Below, piece after piece: positions 35,201 to 43,330 of a stretch of DNA of 64,000 nt. Position numbers and translations under genes: made by a program. The DNA lies in contig JAEYZG010000058.1 of NCBI GenBank assembly GCA_023428135.1, forward strand, positions 1-64,000, read 5' to 3'. The notes under the pieces are model-generated. The model made no database searches and was not told the DNA's origin. It worked only from the letters and a program-made list of their open reading frames with translations. The stretch's first letter is position 1. Each line of letters starts with the position of its first letter. This stretch comes from Bacteroidota bacterium (GTDB taxonomy: Bacteria; Bacteroidota; Bacteroidia; Cytophagales; Cytophagaceae).

Positions 35201-37921
35201 GGATATACCTACAATACATATTACTGGGATGTAACAAACTATATCAAGAGTGAAAGAGCAGCTGGAAGAACCAAAATCACTTTGGTTATTAAAAATATAG
35301 AGCAAAGCTTTCCAAGGATCTATTTCAACTCCAAAGAGAACATCAACGGCAATGGTCCCAAACTAGAGATTTTAGCACCTTGTCCTGGACCAACGCTAAA
35401 TGCAACCCAGACCAATCCTACTTGTTACGGAGGAAATAACGGTACTATTGCCATCTCGGCAACAGGCGGTATAACACCTTATCAATATTCATGGACCAAC
35501 GCATCCAGTACAACTTTTACAGCAACCGGATTAGCTGCCGGAAGTTATACAGTGACTGTTACTGACGGCAAAGGCTGTTATTCAACAAAAACAGTTACTA
35601 TTACTCAGCCTGCTTCTATTGGTATTGCAATTGTAAAGACATCCCCTAGCTGTTTTGGTGGAGACAATGGAAGCGCTGTTGCAACAGCTTCAAACGGAAC
35701 TGCTCCTTACACATACTCCTGGTCACCATCCGGCGGAACAACAGCCACTGCAAACAACCTTGCTGCAGGAGTATATACCTTGACAGTTACTGATTCAAAA
35801 AGTTGTAAGGCCACCTCTACAGTAACCATTGAAAACCCTCAGAATCTATCGGCCCTTTTGACTCATTCAAATGTAAGCTGCTTCGGTGGAAACAATGGAA
35901 GTGCTACTGTTGTGCCTTCTGGAGGAACTTCTAGTTATACATATAGCTGGTCACCATCCGGAGGTATCGCAGCTACTGCGTCCAACCTCAGCGCAGGCAC
36001 TTATGTATGTAAAATCACAGATTCAAAGTCTTGTTTTATTGAAAAGTCTGTTACGATAAGTCAACCGTCTGCAGCACTGGCAGCTACAACTACACAGGAT
36101 AACGTAACATGCTTAAATGGAAGCTCAGGTCAGGCTACAGTTGCTCCTACCGGAGGAACCGCACCATATTCATACTCCTGGTCTCCTTCAGGAGGAACCT
36201 CTGCAAAAGCGACAGGTCTTTCTGCCGGAGCTTATACATGTACTGTCACGGATGCAAATGGCTGCACCATTCAAAAATCTGTAACAATAACCTCTCCTTC
36301 TACACTTCAGGCCTCATCTGTACAAACAGATGTAAGTTGTTTCGGAGAGTCTGACGGATCGGCAACTATATCTGCGACCGGAGGTGGCGGAACCTACACT
36401 TACACCTGGTCTCCGGTGAACGGATCAGAAGCTTCATTATCCGGACTTTCTGCCGGTAATTATGCCTGCACGATAAAAGACCAACTTGGATGTACTGTAA
36501 CAAAATCTATTACCATAAATCAGCCAGATGCAATCAATGCAACAGCTGTAACTACCAATGTAAGCTGTTTCGGCGCAGCAGATGGTAGTGCCACATTGGT
36601 CCCTGCCGGGGGAACTCCTGCTTACACCTATTCATGGGCTCCATCAGGAGGTACAGGCTCAGTAGCCAGCGGTCTTACTCCCGGATCTTATACCGTTACC
36701 ATTAAAGACAGTAAAAATTGTAGTGCGACCAAGTCCGTTAATATTACTCAACCACTTGCCTTAGAAGCAACAACTGATGTCATTAATGCAAAATGTTTTG
36801 CAGATAATTCGGGTTCAATTGCTGTAAAGGTAACCGGAGGTACAAGTCCATATAACTATAACTGGAATCCACCAGTTGTTACCGGGCCCAATGCCACCAG
36901 CCTCTTCTCCGGAAAATATACAGTTATCATTACCGATGCTAATGGATGTAAAAAGGAAATAACAGAAACAATAGAGCAGTCGCAGGCAATGACTATCAAT
37001 TCTGTAATTAACAGTCCTAGCTGTGAAGGCAAAGCTGATGGAACAATTACTATATCATCTGTCTTAGGAGGAACTGCACCATTCAGTTATACATGGAATA
37101 CAGGTTCAACTGGCAATTCCATTTCAGATCTTGAAGCAGGAAGCTATAGTGTACTTGTACAAGATGGAAAAGGATGTACGGGATTAAAAGATTTTACAAT
37201 TACAGAACAACAGTTAATATCCGTTTCAGCAATAATAACTAACCCGATATGTTCTTACGATAAAAACGGATCCATCGAACTTAAAGTAAGCGGAGGAGCG
37301 ATTCCATATAAATTCGAATGGAATAATGGTCTTAGTACTGGAGATATCAGCGATCTTGCCCCTGGCAATTATACGGTTGTAATAACAGATAATCAAAACT
37401 GTAGAGCAACTAAATCAATTGAACTTTCTAGTAGTTCTTCCAAAATGACTGTAACTTCTGTAATTGAAAATGAAGGCTGCCCTGGTACAGCAAATGGAAG
37501 TATTAGTCTTGCTGTCAGTGGTGGTGTCCCTGAATATCAATATGCCTGGGAAAACCAGTCGTCAACTTCTTCAAAATTAAGTAATATTCAGGCGGGATCA
37601 TTTACTTATACTGTAACTGACATGCTTGGCTGTAAAACGTCCAGCACCTTAGTTGTTGGAAATGGAATATGTACAGGTATTCCAGGTTCAATTGAAAATG
37701 TAACGGAAATCTTAGTTTATCCAAATCCTACTTCGGAAAAGTTAACAATTGAAACTGATATGAACATCAGGTCAATTATCATTCGTGATAATCTTGGTCG
37801 TATTGTACTTAGCCTTAAATCTGCAAATCAGATTGAATTGACTAACATGAGTAATGGTATTTACTACATGGAAATTGAAACAGACAAAGGAAAGTCGATC
37901 AGAAAAATCTCAAAAGAGTAA
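32210..37921 (+). CDS. T9SS-secreted sugar dehydrogenase with CBM9, CBM96-like and ten SprB repeats
   Basis: A 1903-residue secreted protein. In order: signal peptide (about 1-27, ending SIAR); CBM9-like sugar-binding domain (about 28-240); glucose/sorbosone dehydrogenase six-bladed propeller (about 255-600) with SHNGGAMAFG, YGLRNPFTFDI and NFGWPSTEG, the hallmarks of PQQ-dependent aldose dehydrogenases; Ig-like domain (about 604-687); two further beta domains (about 690-877); a DNRLRE/CBM96-like domain (about 881-1055); ten SprB repeats of about 76 residues, each with two Cys (about 1057-1820); and a T9SS type A sorting domain (LVYPNPTSEKLTI to the end). I start at the ATG at 32210; an in-frame TTG at 32171 would add 13 residues ahead of the signal. 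It probably oxidises cell-wall sugars at the surface. A single gene with its own terminator. Confidence 0.9.
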   Translation: MTHQLKFLLKTGLVLLLTLFSQLSIARDYEAPKAQTAPVIDGVGSDACWALANWYYIDQTWLGSTPTAADFSGRFKAVWDADKLYILGEITDNVLSDKTAAPLVNYWEDDCFEVLLDEDKSGGDHEKNFNAFAYHISTLLDAVDIGTDGNPRLFNDHVNVKWTKNGDVYTWEVAITVYTDAFVYGASSNPKANLAVNKKMGLALAYCDNDGASTRDNFMGSEIVTGPDKNVAYKTADIFGTLTLVESSAPTATFVHSVVASNLANPTVMVCAPDGRIFVCEQEGKLRIIKNGNLLSTPAVTVQTAVYLSHFGSYSERGLIGLALDPDFETNNYIYLYYTVNSSGIHNRVSRFTMNGDVVVSGSELVLLELETLSDQSVSHNGGAMAFGKDGKLYIATGDNQQKVTPHVSQNLDSYFGKILRINPDGSAPADNPFPTGSEKRKRVWAYGLRNPFTFDIQPVTGKIYVNDVGEDAWEEINDVTIGGKNFGWPSTEGKTTNPDFTSPVYAYGHTTTDSTGCAITGGTFFNPQSTNYPSKYIGMYFFMDYCNNWINFVDPANNFKRQTFSANVAGAPVAIDAGADGNLYYLSRSNRAVYKIVYSGNSAPEIVNHPQNANIFETQPVTFSVTVTGSAPFTYQWMKNGVNIPNVNSSTYTISATTSGDAGEYSVEVSNSAGSETSNVAILTVGPKNSKPVATILTPINNVLYKGGDVITFSGSGTDPEDGALPASAFTWLFDFHHNTHVHDGLPLIGIKNGTFTIPTSGETEDNVWFRIKLIVKDNLGLTDTAYVEIFPKKSTLTLATEPAGLQLKIDGQPKPTPYSTLSVQGVERSISPVSPQTVNGIPYVFDHWVHGGSADQIISTPLSNTTYTAVFKKIYQDTSSYSPIHDAYVQNARYDTSFKNKTYGTLDPQFLVSKVLLPEGNNRNTFITFDISDYKDSILTAKLKLYGYIEETDTDKKSSIAVGVYTSSTNWTENTITWTNQPAISSVALDTTVVNGYTYNTYYWDVTNYIKSERAAGRTKITLVIKNIEQSFPRIYFNSKENINGNGPKLEILAPCPGPTLNATQTNPTCYGGNNGTIAISATGGITPYQYSWTNASSTTFTATGLAAGSYTVTVTDGKGCYSTKTVTITQPASIGIAIVKTSPSCFGGDNGSAVATASNGTAPYTYSWSPSGGTTATANNLAAGVYTLTVTDSKSCKATSTVTIENPQNLSALLTHSNVSCFGGNNGSATVVPSGGTSSYTYSWSPSGGIAATASNLSAGTYVCKITDSKSCFIEKSVTISQPSAALAATTTQDNVTCLNGSSGQATVAPTGGTAPYSYSWSPSGGTSAKATGLSAGAYTCTVTDANGCTIQKSVTITSPSTLQASSVQTDVSCFGESDGSATISATGGGGTYTYTWSPVNGSEASLSGLSAGNYACTIKDQLGCTVTKSITINQPDAINATAVTTNVSCFGAADGSATLVPAGGTPAYTYSWAPSGGTGSVASGLTPGSYTVTIKDSKNCSATKSVNITQPLALEATTDVINAKCFADNSGSIAVKVTGGTSPYNYNWNPPVVTGPNATSLFSGKYTVIITDANGCKKEITETIEQSQAMTINSVINSPSCEGKADGTITISSVLGGTAPFSYTWNTGSTGNSISDLEAGSYSVLVQDGKGCTGLKDFTITEQQLISVSAIITNPICSYDKNGSIELKVSGGAIPYKFEWNNGLSTGDISDLAPGNYTVVITDNQNCRATKSIELSSSSSKMTVTSVIENEGCPGTANGSISLAVSGGVPEYQYAWENQSSTSSKLSNIQAGSFTYTVTDMLGCKTSSTLVVGNGICTGIPGSIENVTEILVYPNPTSEKLTIETDMNIRSIIIRDNLGRIVLSLKSANQIELTNMSNGIYYMEIETDKGKSIRKISKE
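35380..37671 (+). repeat. ten tandem SprB-type repeats within the giant gene
   Basis: Ten units of about 228 bp. Each encodes a Cys-x-G-x2-(N/D)G start, a GG-x-PY-x-Y-x-W centre (often YSWSPSGG), AGxYxxxxxD and a second Cys before a TITQP-like end. Units 2, 3, 4 and 6 are most alike at the DNA level, so recombination could change the copy number. The repeat is named after SprB, the gliding adhesin of Flavobacterium. Confidence 0.88.
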
Positions 37922-37941
37922 AACATATTTAATTTTCTACA

Positions 37942-37972
37942 AAAAAAGCTATCCTGACAGATAGCTTTTTTT
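37942..37972 (+). terminator. terminator of the giant secreted-protein gene
   Basis: Perfect 12-bp stem (37942-37953 with 37960-37971), 6-base loop, T run; 20 bp after the stop codon. Confidence 0.85.
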
Positions 37973-38160
37973 GTTTGTCTGAGATGTTATTAAAATGAAA
38001 AATCATGACAATGTTTCGATTTTCTCACCTAAAACAGGTCCACTAAACCTTAATTTCAGTTTTCGCAAAATGTAAAATAAAAATTGTCTATTTTTTTTAA
38101 CTGGTAATGAATATGTTATAAAATAAATAAAAAAAATATAGACTTTTTTTTGAGAGGGGC

Positions 38161-38191
38161 TTGCATTGTATGAATAAAAGGTATAGCTTTG
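38161..38191 (+). promoter_or_regulatory. strong Bacteroidota promoter for tRNA-Asp
   Basis: TTG at 38161-38163 and TAGCTTTG at 38184-38191 are separated by exactly 20 bp, matching the Bacteroidota TTTG/TTG-N19-21-TAnnTTTG consensus, and are followed by GCACC, as is common for stable-RNA promoters in this phylum. Transcription would begin near 38197, giving a leader of about 75 nt. The remaining gap from 37973 to 38160 shows nothing else. Confidence 0.75.
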
Positions 38192-38272
38192 CACCACCTT
38201 AAACGAAAGAGGTAGCCGAAAACAGAAAGAAAGTTTAGGTTTTAAAATTAGAAAAGACTTATTGAAAATATT

Positions 38273-38346
38273 GGACTGGTAGTTCAGCTGGTTAGAATGC
38301 CGCCCTGTCACGGCGGAGGTCGCGGGTTCGAGTCCCGTCCAGTCCG
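38273..38346 (+). tRNA. tRNA-Asp (anticodon GTC)
   Basis: A 74-nt cloverleaf. The acceptor stem GGACTGG pairs with CCAGTCC and is followed by a G discriminator. The D arm contains AGCTGGTTAGA, the anticodon arm CCGCC-CTGTCAC-GGCGG shows anticodon GTC, and the T arm GCGGGTTCGAGTCCCGT is normal. CCA is not encoded. It is a lone tRNA gene with its own promoter and a terminator just after it. Confidence 0.97.
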
Positions 38347-38347
38347 C

Positions 38348-38385
38348 AAAAAGCCTTCAGATTGAAAAATTTGAAGGCTTTTTTG
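38348..38385 (+). terminator. terminator of tRNA-Asp
   Basis: Perfect 12-bp stem (38348-38359 with 38372-38383) and a T run, starting two bases after the tRNA. Confidence 0.85.
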
Positions 38386-38420
38386 TTTTATATACCTGGT
38401 AATTTTAATAAATTTAAAAT

Positions 38421-38993
38421 ATGAGAATATTCATATTTATCACCATCTTACTTCTTTCCTTTAAGACAACTTTTGCTCAGGTCAATCTACCTACGGATCA
38501 AAACGGGAAAATAACCTATACTGACATAATCATTGATAGTGGCGCCAGTGCGCAACAATTATATATTCAGGCTAAAAACTGGATTTATAAACATCATAAA
38601 TCCACATCCAAATCAATAGAACTTGACTCTGCCGCAGGTAGGCTAACAGCTAAGGGATATTATCTTGTTTATAACAAGGGAGTCGTTTCCAAGCAGGTTC
38701 ATGGTGCTATCAGATATAATGTACTGATTGAAGTAAAAGACAATAAATACCGTTACAGCTTTAGTGATTTTGTTTTTGAATATTATCAGCAAAACAGGAA
38801 CTATCAGTATGTACCAACCGGAAAAGAAAAGTCATTAGAAGAAGATAAATTTGCCGGATTTCAGAAATCCTGGGACAATCATAAAATTGACAATGACAAA
38901 TTAATAAAAAATCAAATCAGCAGTTTAAAATCTGCGATGAAACATGCTGAGGAGGTGAAACCCACTCCTACAAAACCCGCTGTTGAGTGGTAA
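38421..38993 (+). CDS. secreted DUF4468 (TBP-like fold) protein
   Basis: A 190-residue exported protein: signal peptide (residues 1-19, KTTFAQ), then a domain matching the DUF4468 family, GKITYTDIIIDSGASAQQLYIQAKNWI, a middle DSAAGRLTAKGYYLV and IRYNVLIEVKDNKYRYSFSDF. A charged helical tail ends in proline-rich PTPTKPAVEW. The family is common in Bacteroidota and predicted to have a TBP-like fold; its function is unknown. Its stop codon directly abuts the stop of the convergent phosphatase gene with no space between, and no terminator is visible there. Confidence 0.85.
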   Translation: MRIFIFITILLLSFKTTFAQVNLPTDQNGKITYTDIIIDSGASAQQLYIQAKNWIYKHHKSTSKSIELDSAAGRLTAKGYYLVYNKGVVSKQVHGAIRYNVLIEVKDNKYRYSFSDFVFEYYQQNRNYQYVPTGKEKSLEEDKFAGFQKSWDNHKIDNDKLIKNQISSLKSAMKHAEEVKPTPTKPAVEW

Positions 38994-39677
38994 TTATTGC
39001 AATTCGAGGTTTTCAGAAAAAAACATCTCTTTGGTTTCAAGGTGAAGGCAGCACAAATAACCGTATCTACGTGCACTTAATGCATAAACACAACCTCCGT
39101 CAATATTAATCTCAAAATTTTCCTTGGAAGAATTTAGCTTAGATAAAATCCTTTCCCGATCCAGCGGAGTGTGTCCATGTACCACTATCCGATTACCAGT
39201 TCTCAATGGATCAACTTCTGAATATCTTGTCCATACAAGCACATCTTTTCCCGAATAAATATTATCGGATTTAAAGTCCAGACCTGCATGAACCAATATG
39301 TAATTTTCAAGTTCTATATATAGCTCAAGTTCTTTAAAAAAAGAGATATACTTTTCATCAAGCTCATGTATCGTTGACACTCCAAAACTCTTCAGTGAAG
39401 TATCTCCTCCATTTATAAGCCACATTCTTTCATAAGTGTTGTCTGAAAAACTCTGAAGCAACATATCTTCATGATTTCCCAGAAGACATCTTACATTATG
39501 TCCTTTTTCTTTTAATTCCAGAATATAATCAATTACACCTTTGCTATCAGGGCCTCGGTCAATATAATCACCCAGGAAATATAAGGAGTCTTGTTTGGTT
39601 AAATTTATAATTGATTCTACCATATGCCTGAGTGTTGTAGCACACCCATGTATATCCGATAAAACAAATGACCTCAT
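38994..39677 (-). CDS. serine/threonine-type metallophosphoesterase
   Basis: A 227-residue PPP-family phosphatase similar to PrpA/PP2A-type bacterial enzymes. The metal-binding motifs are DIHG (residues 8-11), GDYIDRGPDS, GNHED and VHGHTPLD, with a further His in VHAGLDF. It has no signal, so it is cytoplasmic. Substrates may be phosphoproteins or small nucleotides such as Ap4A (ApaH-type); the motif set does not separate these. It follows the MscS gene by 10 bp and may share its message. Confidence 0.9.
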   Translation of the reverse strand: MRSFVLSDIHGCATTLRHMVESIINLTKQDSLYFLGDYIDRGPDSKGVIDYILELKEKGHNVRCLLGNHEDMLLQSFSDNTYERMWLINGGDTSLKSFGVSTIHELDEKYISFFKELELYIELENYILVHAGLDFKSDNIYSGKDVLVWTRYSEVDPLRTGNRIVVHGHTPLDRERILSKLNSSKENFEINIDGGCVYALSARRYGYLCCLHLETKEMFFSENLELQ

Positions 39678-39687
39678 AATACTTCGT

Positions 39688-40770
39688 TCAAGCTGTAGGC
39701 AAGCCTACTTTATCTTTATTTTCTTTAAAATAAGTAATAATCTCTGTTATAAGCTCTGTTTTCAAAGTTCCTGAAATTGAAGGTTCAGAGAGGTATCTTA
39801 GCTTTGCCTGAATCCATGTATTTTCGTGGATTCTAAAATCAACTACAGGCTGATCATTAATATGTTCTTCATCTACTGCTGTCTCTTTCAGAATTGAGTG
39901 GTAAATCTTTACCGTTGATTCAATCTCCCCTCCTTGTTTTCTGTTTGCAATTTCCATCATTGATTTTTTTACGAAATCAAGGTCACTTTCAAATGATATA
40001 TAAAAAGAAATTTCATCCCATATAAAAGGGAACAAAGGCCAAGAATAATTAATTATGTGCTGATTCAGAATAATGGAGTTTGGAAATTTTGCTATCCTAC
40101 CAGTAGGATGATCTGAAGCTAGAGCATCTCCCAACGTTTCCCAGATTGTAGTTTCAAGATATCCCACATCAATAACATCTCCTGTAATATCTCCTATTCG
40201 AATTCTGTCTCCTACTCTGAATGGCTTATTTATAATGATATAAATCCATGCTATAAAACTTGTAATAGGTGTCTGAAGAGCAAATCCGAGAACAAGTGAA
40301 ATCAACCCCAGAGAAACGACTGCAGTATACCAATTTGCAAATAAAATCGATACTATTATTAAAACTAATATTACTCCCGAAATCAGATTAAGAACCCTAT
40401 TCAGATTGAATCTGGTTGCTGTTTCTTCTATACTGTTTATAAAAATTACTTTAATTGATTTGGACAGTGTAAGAACAAGCATCACACTCATGAGAGCTTG
40501 TATGAGATTAGAACTTATCTGAAGCTGCTGAGGAAGAAAATCATTAAAAACTTCAAGGTCGAATATCAATCCAATTTTAAGGACATATTTCAATATTGCC
40601 AGGCAAAGGAGCAACCCAAAATAGATTGTCAGATAAAGCTTATCCTTCGCATTGGCTGTGATAGTTGCTTTTTTCTTAAGCCTCTTGCGTTTAGAAGAAG
40701 CCCTTAGAGCCATCTGTACATCATTTTTCCCTCTGATAAAATCTTCTGTTACTATTGAATCTTTATACAT
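39688..40770 (-). CDS. MscS-family mechanosensitive ion channel
   Basis: A 360-residue inner-membrane channel of the small-conductance type, which opens under membrane tension to release solutes in osmotic downshock. A basic cytoplasmic N-terminus is followed by membrane helices (near residues 48-68, 85-105 and 125-150), then the pore-lining region GLISLVLGFALQTPITSFIAW, and the conserved beta domain NKPFRVGDRIRIGDITGDVIDVGYLETTIW. The C-terminal part is the usual alpha/beta vestibule. The phosphatase gene is 10 bp downstream. Confidence 0.92.
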   Translation of the reverse strand: MYKDSIVTEDFIRGKNDVQMALRASSKRKRLKKKATITANAKDKLYLTIYFGLLLCLAILKYVLKIGLIFDLEVFNDFLPQQLQISSNLIQALMSVMLVLTLSKSIKVIFINSIEETATRFNLNRVLNLISGVILVLIIVSILFANWYTAVVSLGLISLVLGFALQTPITSFIAWIYIIINKPFRVGDRIRIGDITGDVIDVGYLETTIWETLGDALASDHPTGRIAKFPNSIILNQHIINYSWPLFPFIWDEISFYISFESDLDFVKKSMMEIANRKQGGEIESTVKIYHSILKETAVDEEHINDQPVVDFRIHENTWIQAKLRYLSEPSISGTLKTELITEIITYFKENKDKVGLPTA

Positions 40771-40820
40771 TTGCGAGATATTGATAATAGTGGGTTTATG
40801 ACTAACAATAATATTATAAC

Positions 40821-42026
40821 TTATTCCACCTGTCTAACCTTCATAGAAATCAATACGCAAAGGACAGTGGCTATACTTGCGATAAGACCAAGCTTCCAGA
40901 AACCGGAGACTTTATCATCGAGAGTAGTGGAAATAATAAGTCCACCCAATATTGAAGACAATGCGGACGATAGCTGCTGAACAGAAGAATTGAAACTCAT
41001 AAAACCACCACGCTGTTTTTTATCAACACTTGATGTGACCATGGCCATGGCGGGTACAAACCTTCCTCCAAATGCAATAAAGAAAGAAGTAGTAACCAGG
41101 AAAGCTACATATTTCGGTACTTGAGGGAGATTTGTAACAAGTAAGATAGGGATAATTGAAATCAATGCCATTATGATAAACACTTTCCTTTTCCCATGCA
41201 GGTCTGCAAGTTTCCCTATTGCAGGGCTGGAAAAGAATGTGGCAAGGCCTCCAAACAGATAAATATATGCAATCTGATCTTTTTCAAAGCCTACATTTTT
41301 CACCATATAGTCACTTATAAATGGGATAACGGTAAGGCCGGCAATCATTAAGACAAACGTAAACAACAAAGCCCATAACAAATTGGAATTACTAAAAATA
41401 TGCTTTATCAGAACAAAAGGATTTTGCTCTATGCCCACTGAAATATGGCTCCTGAGAGATGGAAAGGTTTTCCAGGCGATGCCCCATACCCCCAAAGAGA
41501 TTGTAGTAATTAAAAAAAAGGGCATATGCCAGTTAATCTTTACTGCGAGAAAATAACCCAGAGGAATTCCGGCAATAGAAGCAGCGGAAAATGCAGCCAT
41601 TACAAATCCGGTAGCCTTCCCTCTTCTTTCTTCCGGAATGGCATCCCCTATGACGGCCAACACCAAAGCTCCCAATATGCCACCGAATGCACCAGCCAAA
41701 AATCTGGCCGCCAAAAATAAACTATAGCTTTGCGCTAAAGCGCATCCCAGTGTGCTAATTATAAAACCAAAGTATAGCGCTAATATTGCCGCCTTTCGGT
41801 CAAACCTGTCGATGTAGAATGATCCCAGAAAACCAAATATACCGGCACTTGCGGCATAAGCAGCGACTAAAAGAGAGAATTGTTTATTATTGATATGCAA
41901 TACTGACTGCAATACAGGATTCATTGGCATCATGATTACAAAGTCCATGATGTGGGTAAAATTGATTGCTGCTAATACAAATAATAACAGCTTCTCACTT
42001 TTTCGATTTTCTGATTGACTTTCCAA
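40821..42026 (-). CDS. MFS transporter (drug/sugar efflux type)
   Basis: A 401-residue major facilitator with twelve predicted helices. The inter-helix motif IDRFDRKAAILA corresponds to the MFS GxxxDRxGRR signature, and PEERRGKATGFVMAAFSAASIAGIPLGYFLA resembles motif C regions of DHA1 exporters and arabinose-efflux-like permeases. The substrate is not evident. It lies alone on the minus strand, 50 bp upstream of the MscS gene, which may be its operon partner, and 62 bp from the zinc-finger protein gene. Confidence 0.88.
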   Translation of the reverse strand: MESQSENRKSEKLLLFVLAAINFTHIMDFVIMMPMNPVLQSVLHINNKQFSLLVAAYAASAGIFGFLGSFYIDRFDRKAAILALYFGFIISTLGCALAQSYSLFLAARFLAGAFGGILGALVLAVIGDAIPEERRGKATGFVMAAFSAASIAGIPLGYFLAVKINWHMPFFLITTISLGVWGIAWKTFPSLRSHISVGIEQNPFVLIKHIFSNSNLLWALLFTFVLMIAGLTVIPFISDYMVKNVGFEKDQIAYIYLFGGLATFFSSPAIGKLADLHGKRKVFIIMALISIIPILLVTNLPQVPKYVAFLVTTSFFIAFGGRFVPAMAMVTSSVDKKQRGGFMSFNSSVQQLSSALSSILGGLIISTTLDDKVSGFWKLGLIASIATVLCVLISMKVRQVE

Positions 42027-42088
42027 GGGAAAAATTTTCAGGAAAAATAACTAATAAAAATTAAGACCGAAAAAATCCTCCTCCGTAT

Positions 42089-42721
42089 CTATTTATTACA
42101 TTTCTTTCTCACTTTGATTTTTCCTGATCCCTGGCAACTGATACAAGCAATGCGCACTGTCCCCTTTCCCTTGCACTGACCGCAATTTCCAAACCCCGCC
42201 CCTTCACACTTACTGCACTTGTGAAAAGAATCCCCATAACTTTTGCTCTCACGATTCACACCGCTACCTTTGCAAACAGTACATAAGATTTTCCCCTTTC
42301 CTCTGCAATTCGGACAAGGAGCCTCTTCATCTCCGGTTCCAAAACACATGTCACATAATTCAACAGCTTCATAATATCCTGATTCGTGACAATGGGCATC
42401 TTTAATGTATTGCTGCGCCTCATTATAAAACTCTCCTTTTTTACCTGTTAAGCTCAGGTATTTTTCCATTGCGGCAATACTTCCTTTATAATTGCTCAGT
42501 CCAAACTGAGTTATGCCATAGAAGTACACTGTCTCGTCCGGCAACACGCTTTTTGTATCAAAAACTTTTTTAATGGCCTTTTCAGCTTCACTAAAGTTAT
42601 TTCTGGATATTAAAACCTTAGCTTCTTGCAGATAAACACTAATTAATGAATCAGTCTTATTTTGGGCAAATAGATTTAAAGAAAGTAAATTAATAAAAAT
42701 TATAAAAAACCATTTTTTCAT
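42089..42721 (-). CDS. exported protein with DnaJ-type zinc-finger repeats
   Basis: A 210-residue protein with a signal peptide (residues 1-20, LNLFAQ), a TPR-like helical part (about 25-110, FSEAEKAIKKVFDT; LSNYKGSIAAMEKYL) and six CxxCxGxG-type motifs: CDMCFGTG at 123-130, CPNCRGKG at 136-143, CTVCKGSG at 147-154, CSKCEGAG at 169-176, CGQCKGKG at 180-187 and CISCQGSG at 193-200. There is no J domain. DnaJ zinc fingers bind unfolded protein and have thiol-reductase activity in the cytoplasm; here they would face the periplasm. It stands alone, divergent from rlmH. Function unknown. Confidence 0.82.
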   Translation of the reverse strand: MKKWFFIIFINLLSLNLFAQNKTDSLISVYLQEAKVLISRNNFSEAEKAIKKVFDTKSVLPDETVYFYGITQFGLSNYKGSIAAMEKYLSLTGKKGEFYNEAQQYIKDAHCHESGYYEAVELCDMCFGTGDEEAPCPNCRGKGKILCTVCKGSGVNRESKSYGDSFHKCSKCEGAGFGNCGQCKGKGTVRIACISCQGSGKIKVRKKCNK

Positions 42722-42844
42722 TCAAACCACACCTATTTTTTTTGTCAATTCTAACTAAATTGAAACCTTTACAGAATCAAAACCGGAAAAAGGATATTTT
42801 TATTATTATTTTAAAAATTGTTTTTCCCAAATTAATACAAAATA

Positions 42845-43318
42845 ATGAAAATAAAGTTGCTTGTCGTAGGAAAAACAGAAGAAGATTTCATGAATGAAGG
42901 AATTGACAAGTATATCTCCAGACTAAAGCATTATATATCTTTTGAGTTTATCATTATACCTGATGTAAAAGGAGGTTCAAAGTTAACCACTCTTAAACTA
43001 AAGGAAGAGGAAGGAAAACTTATATTGGCAAAAGTTTCGGCTGGTGACCAACTCATATTGCTGGATGAGAAAGGAAAAGATTTCACCTCAAGAGAATTTT
43101 CAGGATTTATTCAGAAAAAAATGAACTCAGGTGCTCAGGCTTTAATCTTTGTAATTGGCGGGGCTTTTGGATTTTCGGATGAAGTGTATGAAAAAGCTAA
43201 AGATCAGATATCTTTATCCAAAATGACATTCTCACATCAAATGGTCAGATTGTTTTTTACGGAACAATTATACCGGGCTTTTACAATCATAAAGGGAGAA
43301 AAATATCATCACGATTAA
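42845..43318 (+). CDS. rlmH: 23S rRNA (pseudouridine1915-N3)-methyltransferase
   Basis: A 157-residue SPOUT-family methyltransferase that methylates pseudouridine 1915 in helix 69 of 23S rRNA on the assembled 70S ribosome. The knot motifs FVIGGAFGFSDEVYEKA and SLSKMTFSHQMVRLFFTEQLYRA and the C-terminal GEKYHH are intact. Length is exact for the family. It is transcribed alone and meets the NFACT gene tail to tail with a 12-bp gap. Confidence 0.97.
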   Translation: MKIKLLVVGKTEEDFMNEGIDKYISRLKHYISFEFIIIPDVKGGSKLTTLKLKEEEGKLILAKVSAGDQLILLDEKGKDFTSREFSGFIQKKMNSGAQALIFVIGGAFGFSDEVYEKAKDQISLSKMTFSHQMVRLFFTEQLYRAFTIIKGEKYHHD

Positions 43319-43330
43319 AAGGCTGATATT

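Noticed and set aside
35380..37671. Tandem repeat that might be a CRISPR array or satellite
   Set aside because: Unit length of about 228 bp, no constant short repeat with spacers, and the reading frame is kept; these are SprB protein repeats.
38003..38311. Minus-strand frame over the tRNA-Asp region
   Set aside because: It runs across the tRNA promoter and tRNA gene and is not protein-like.
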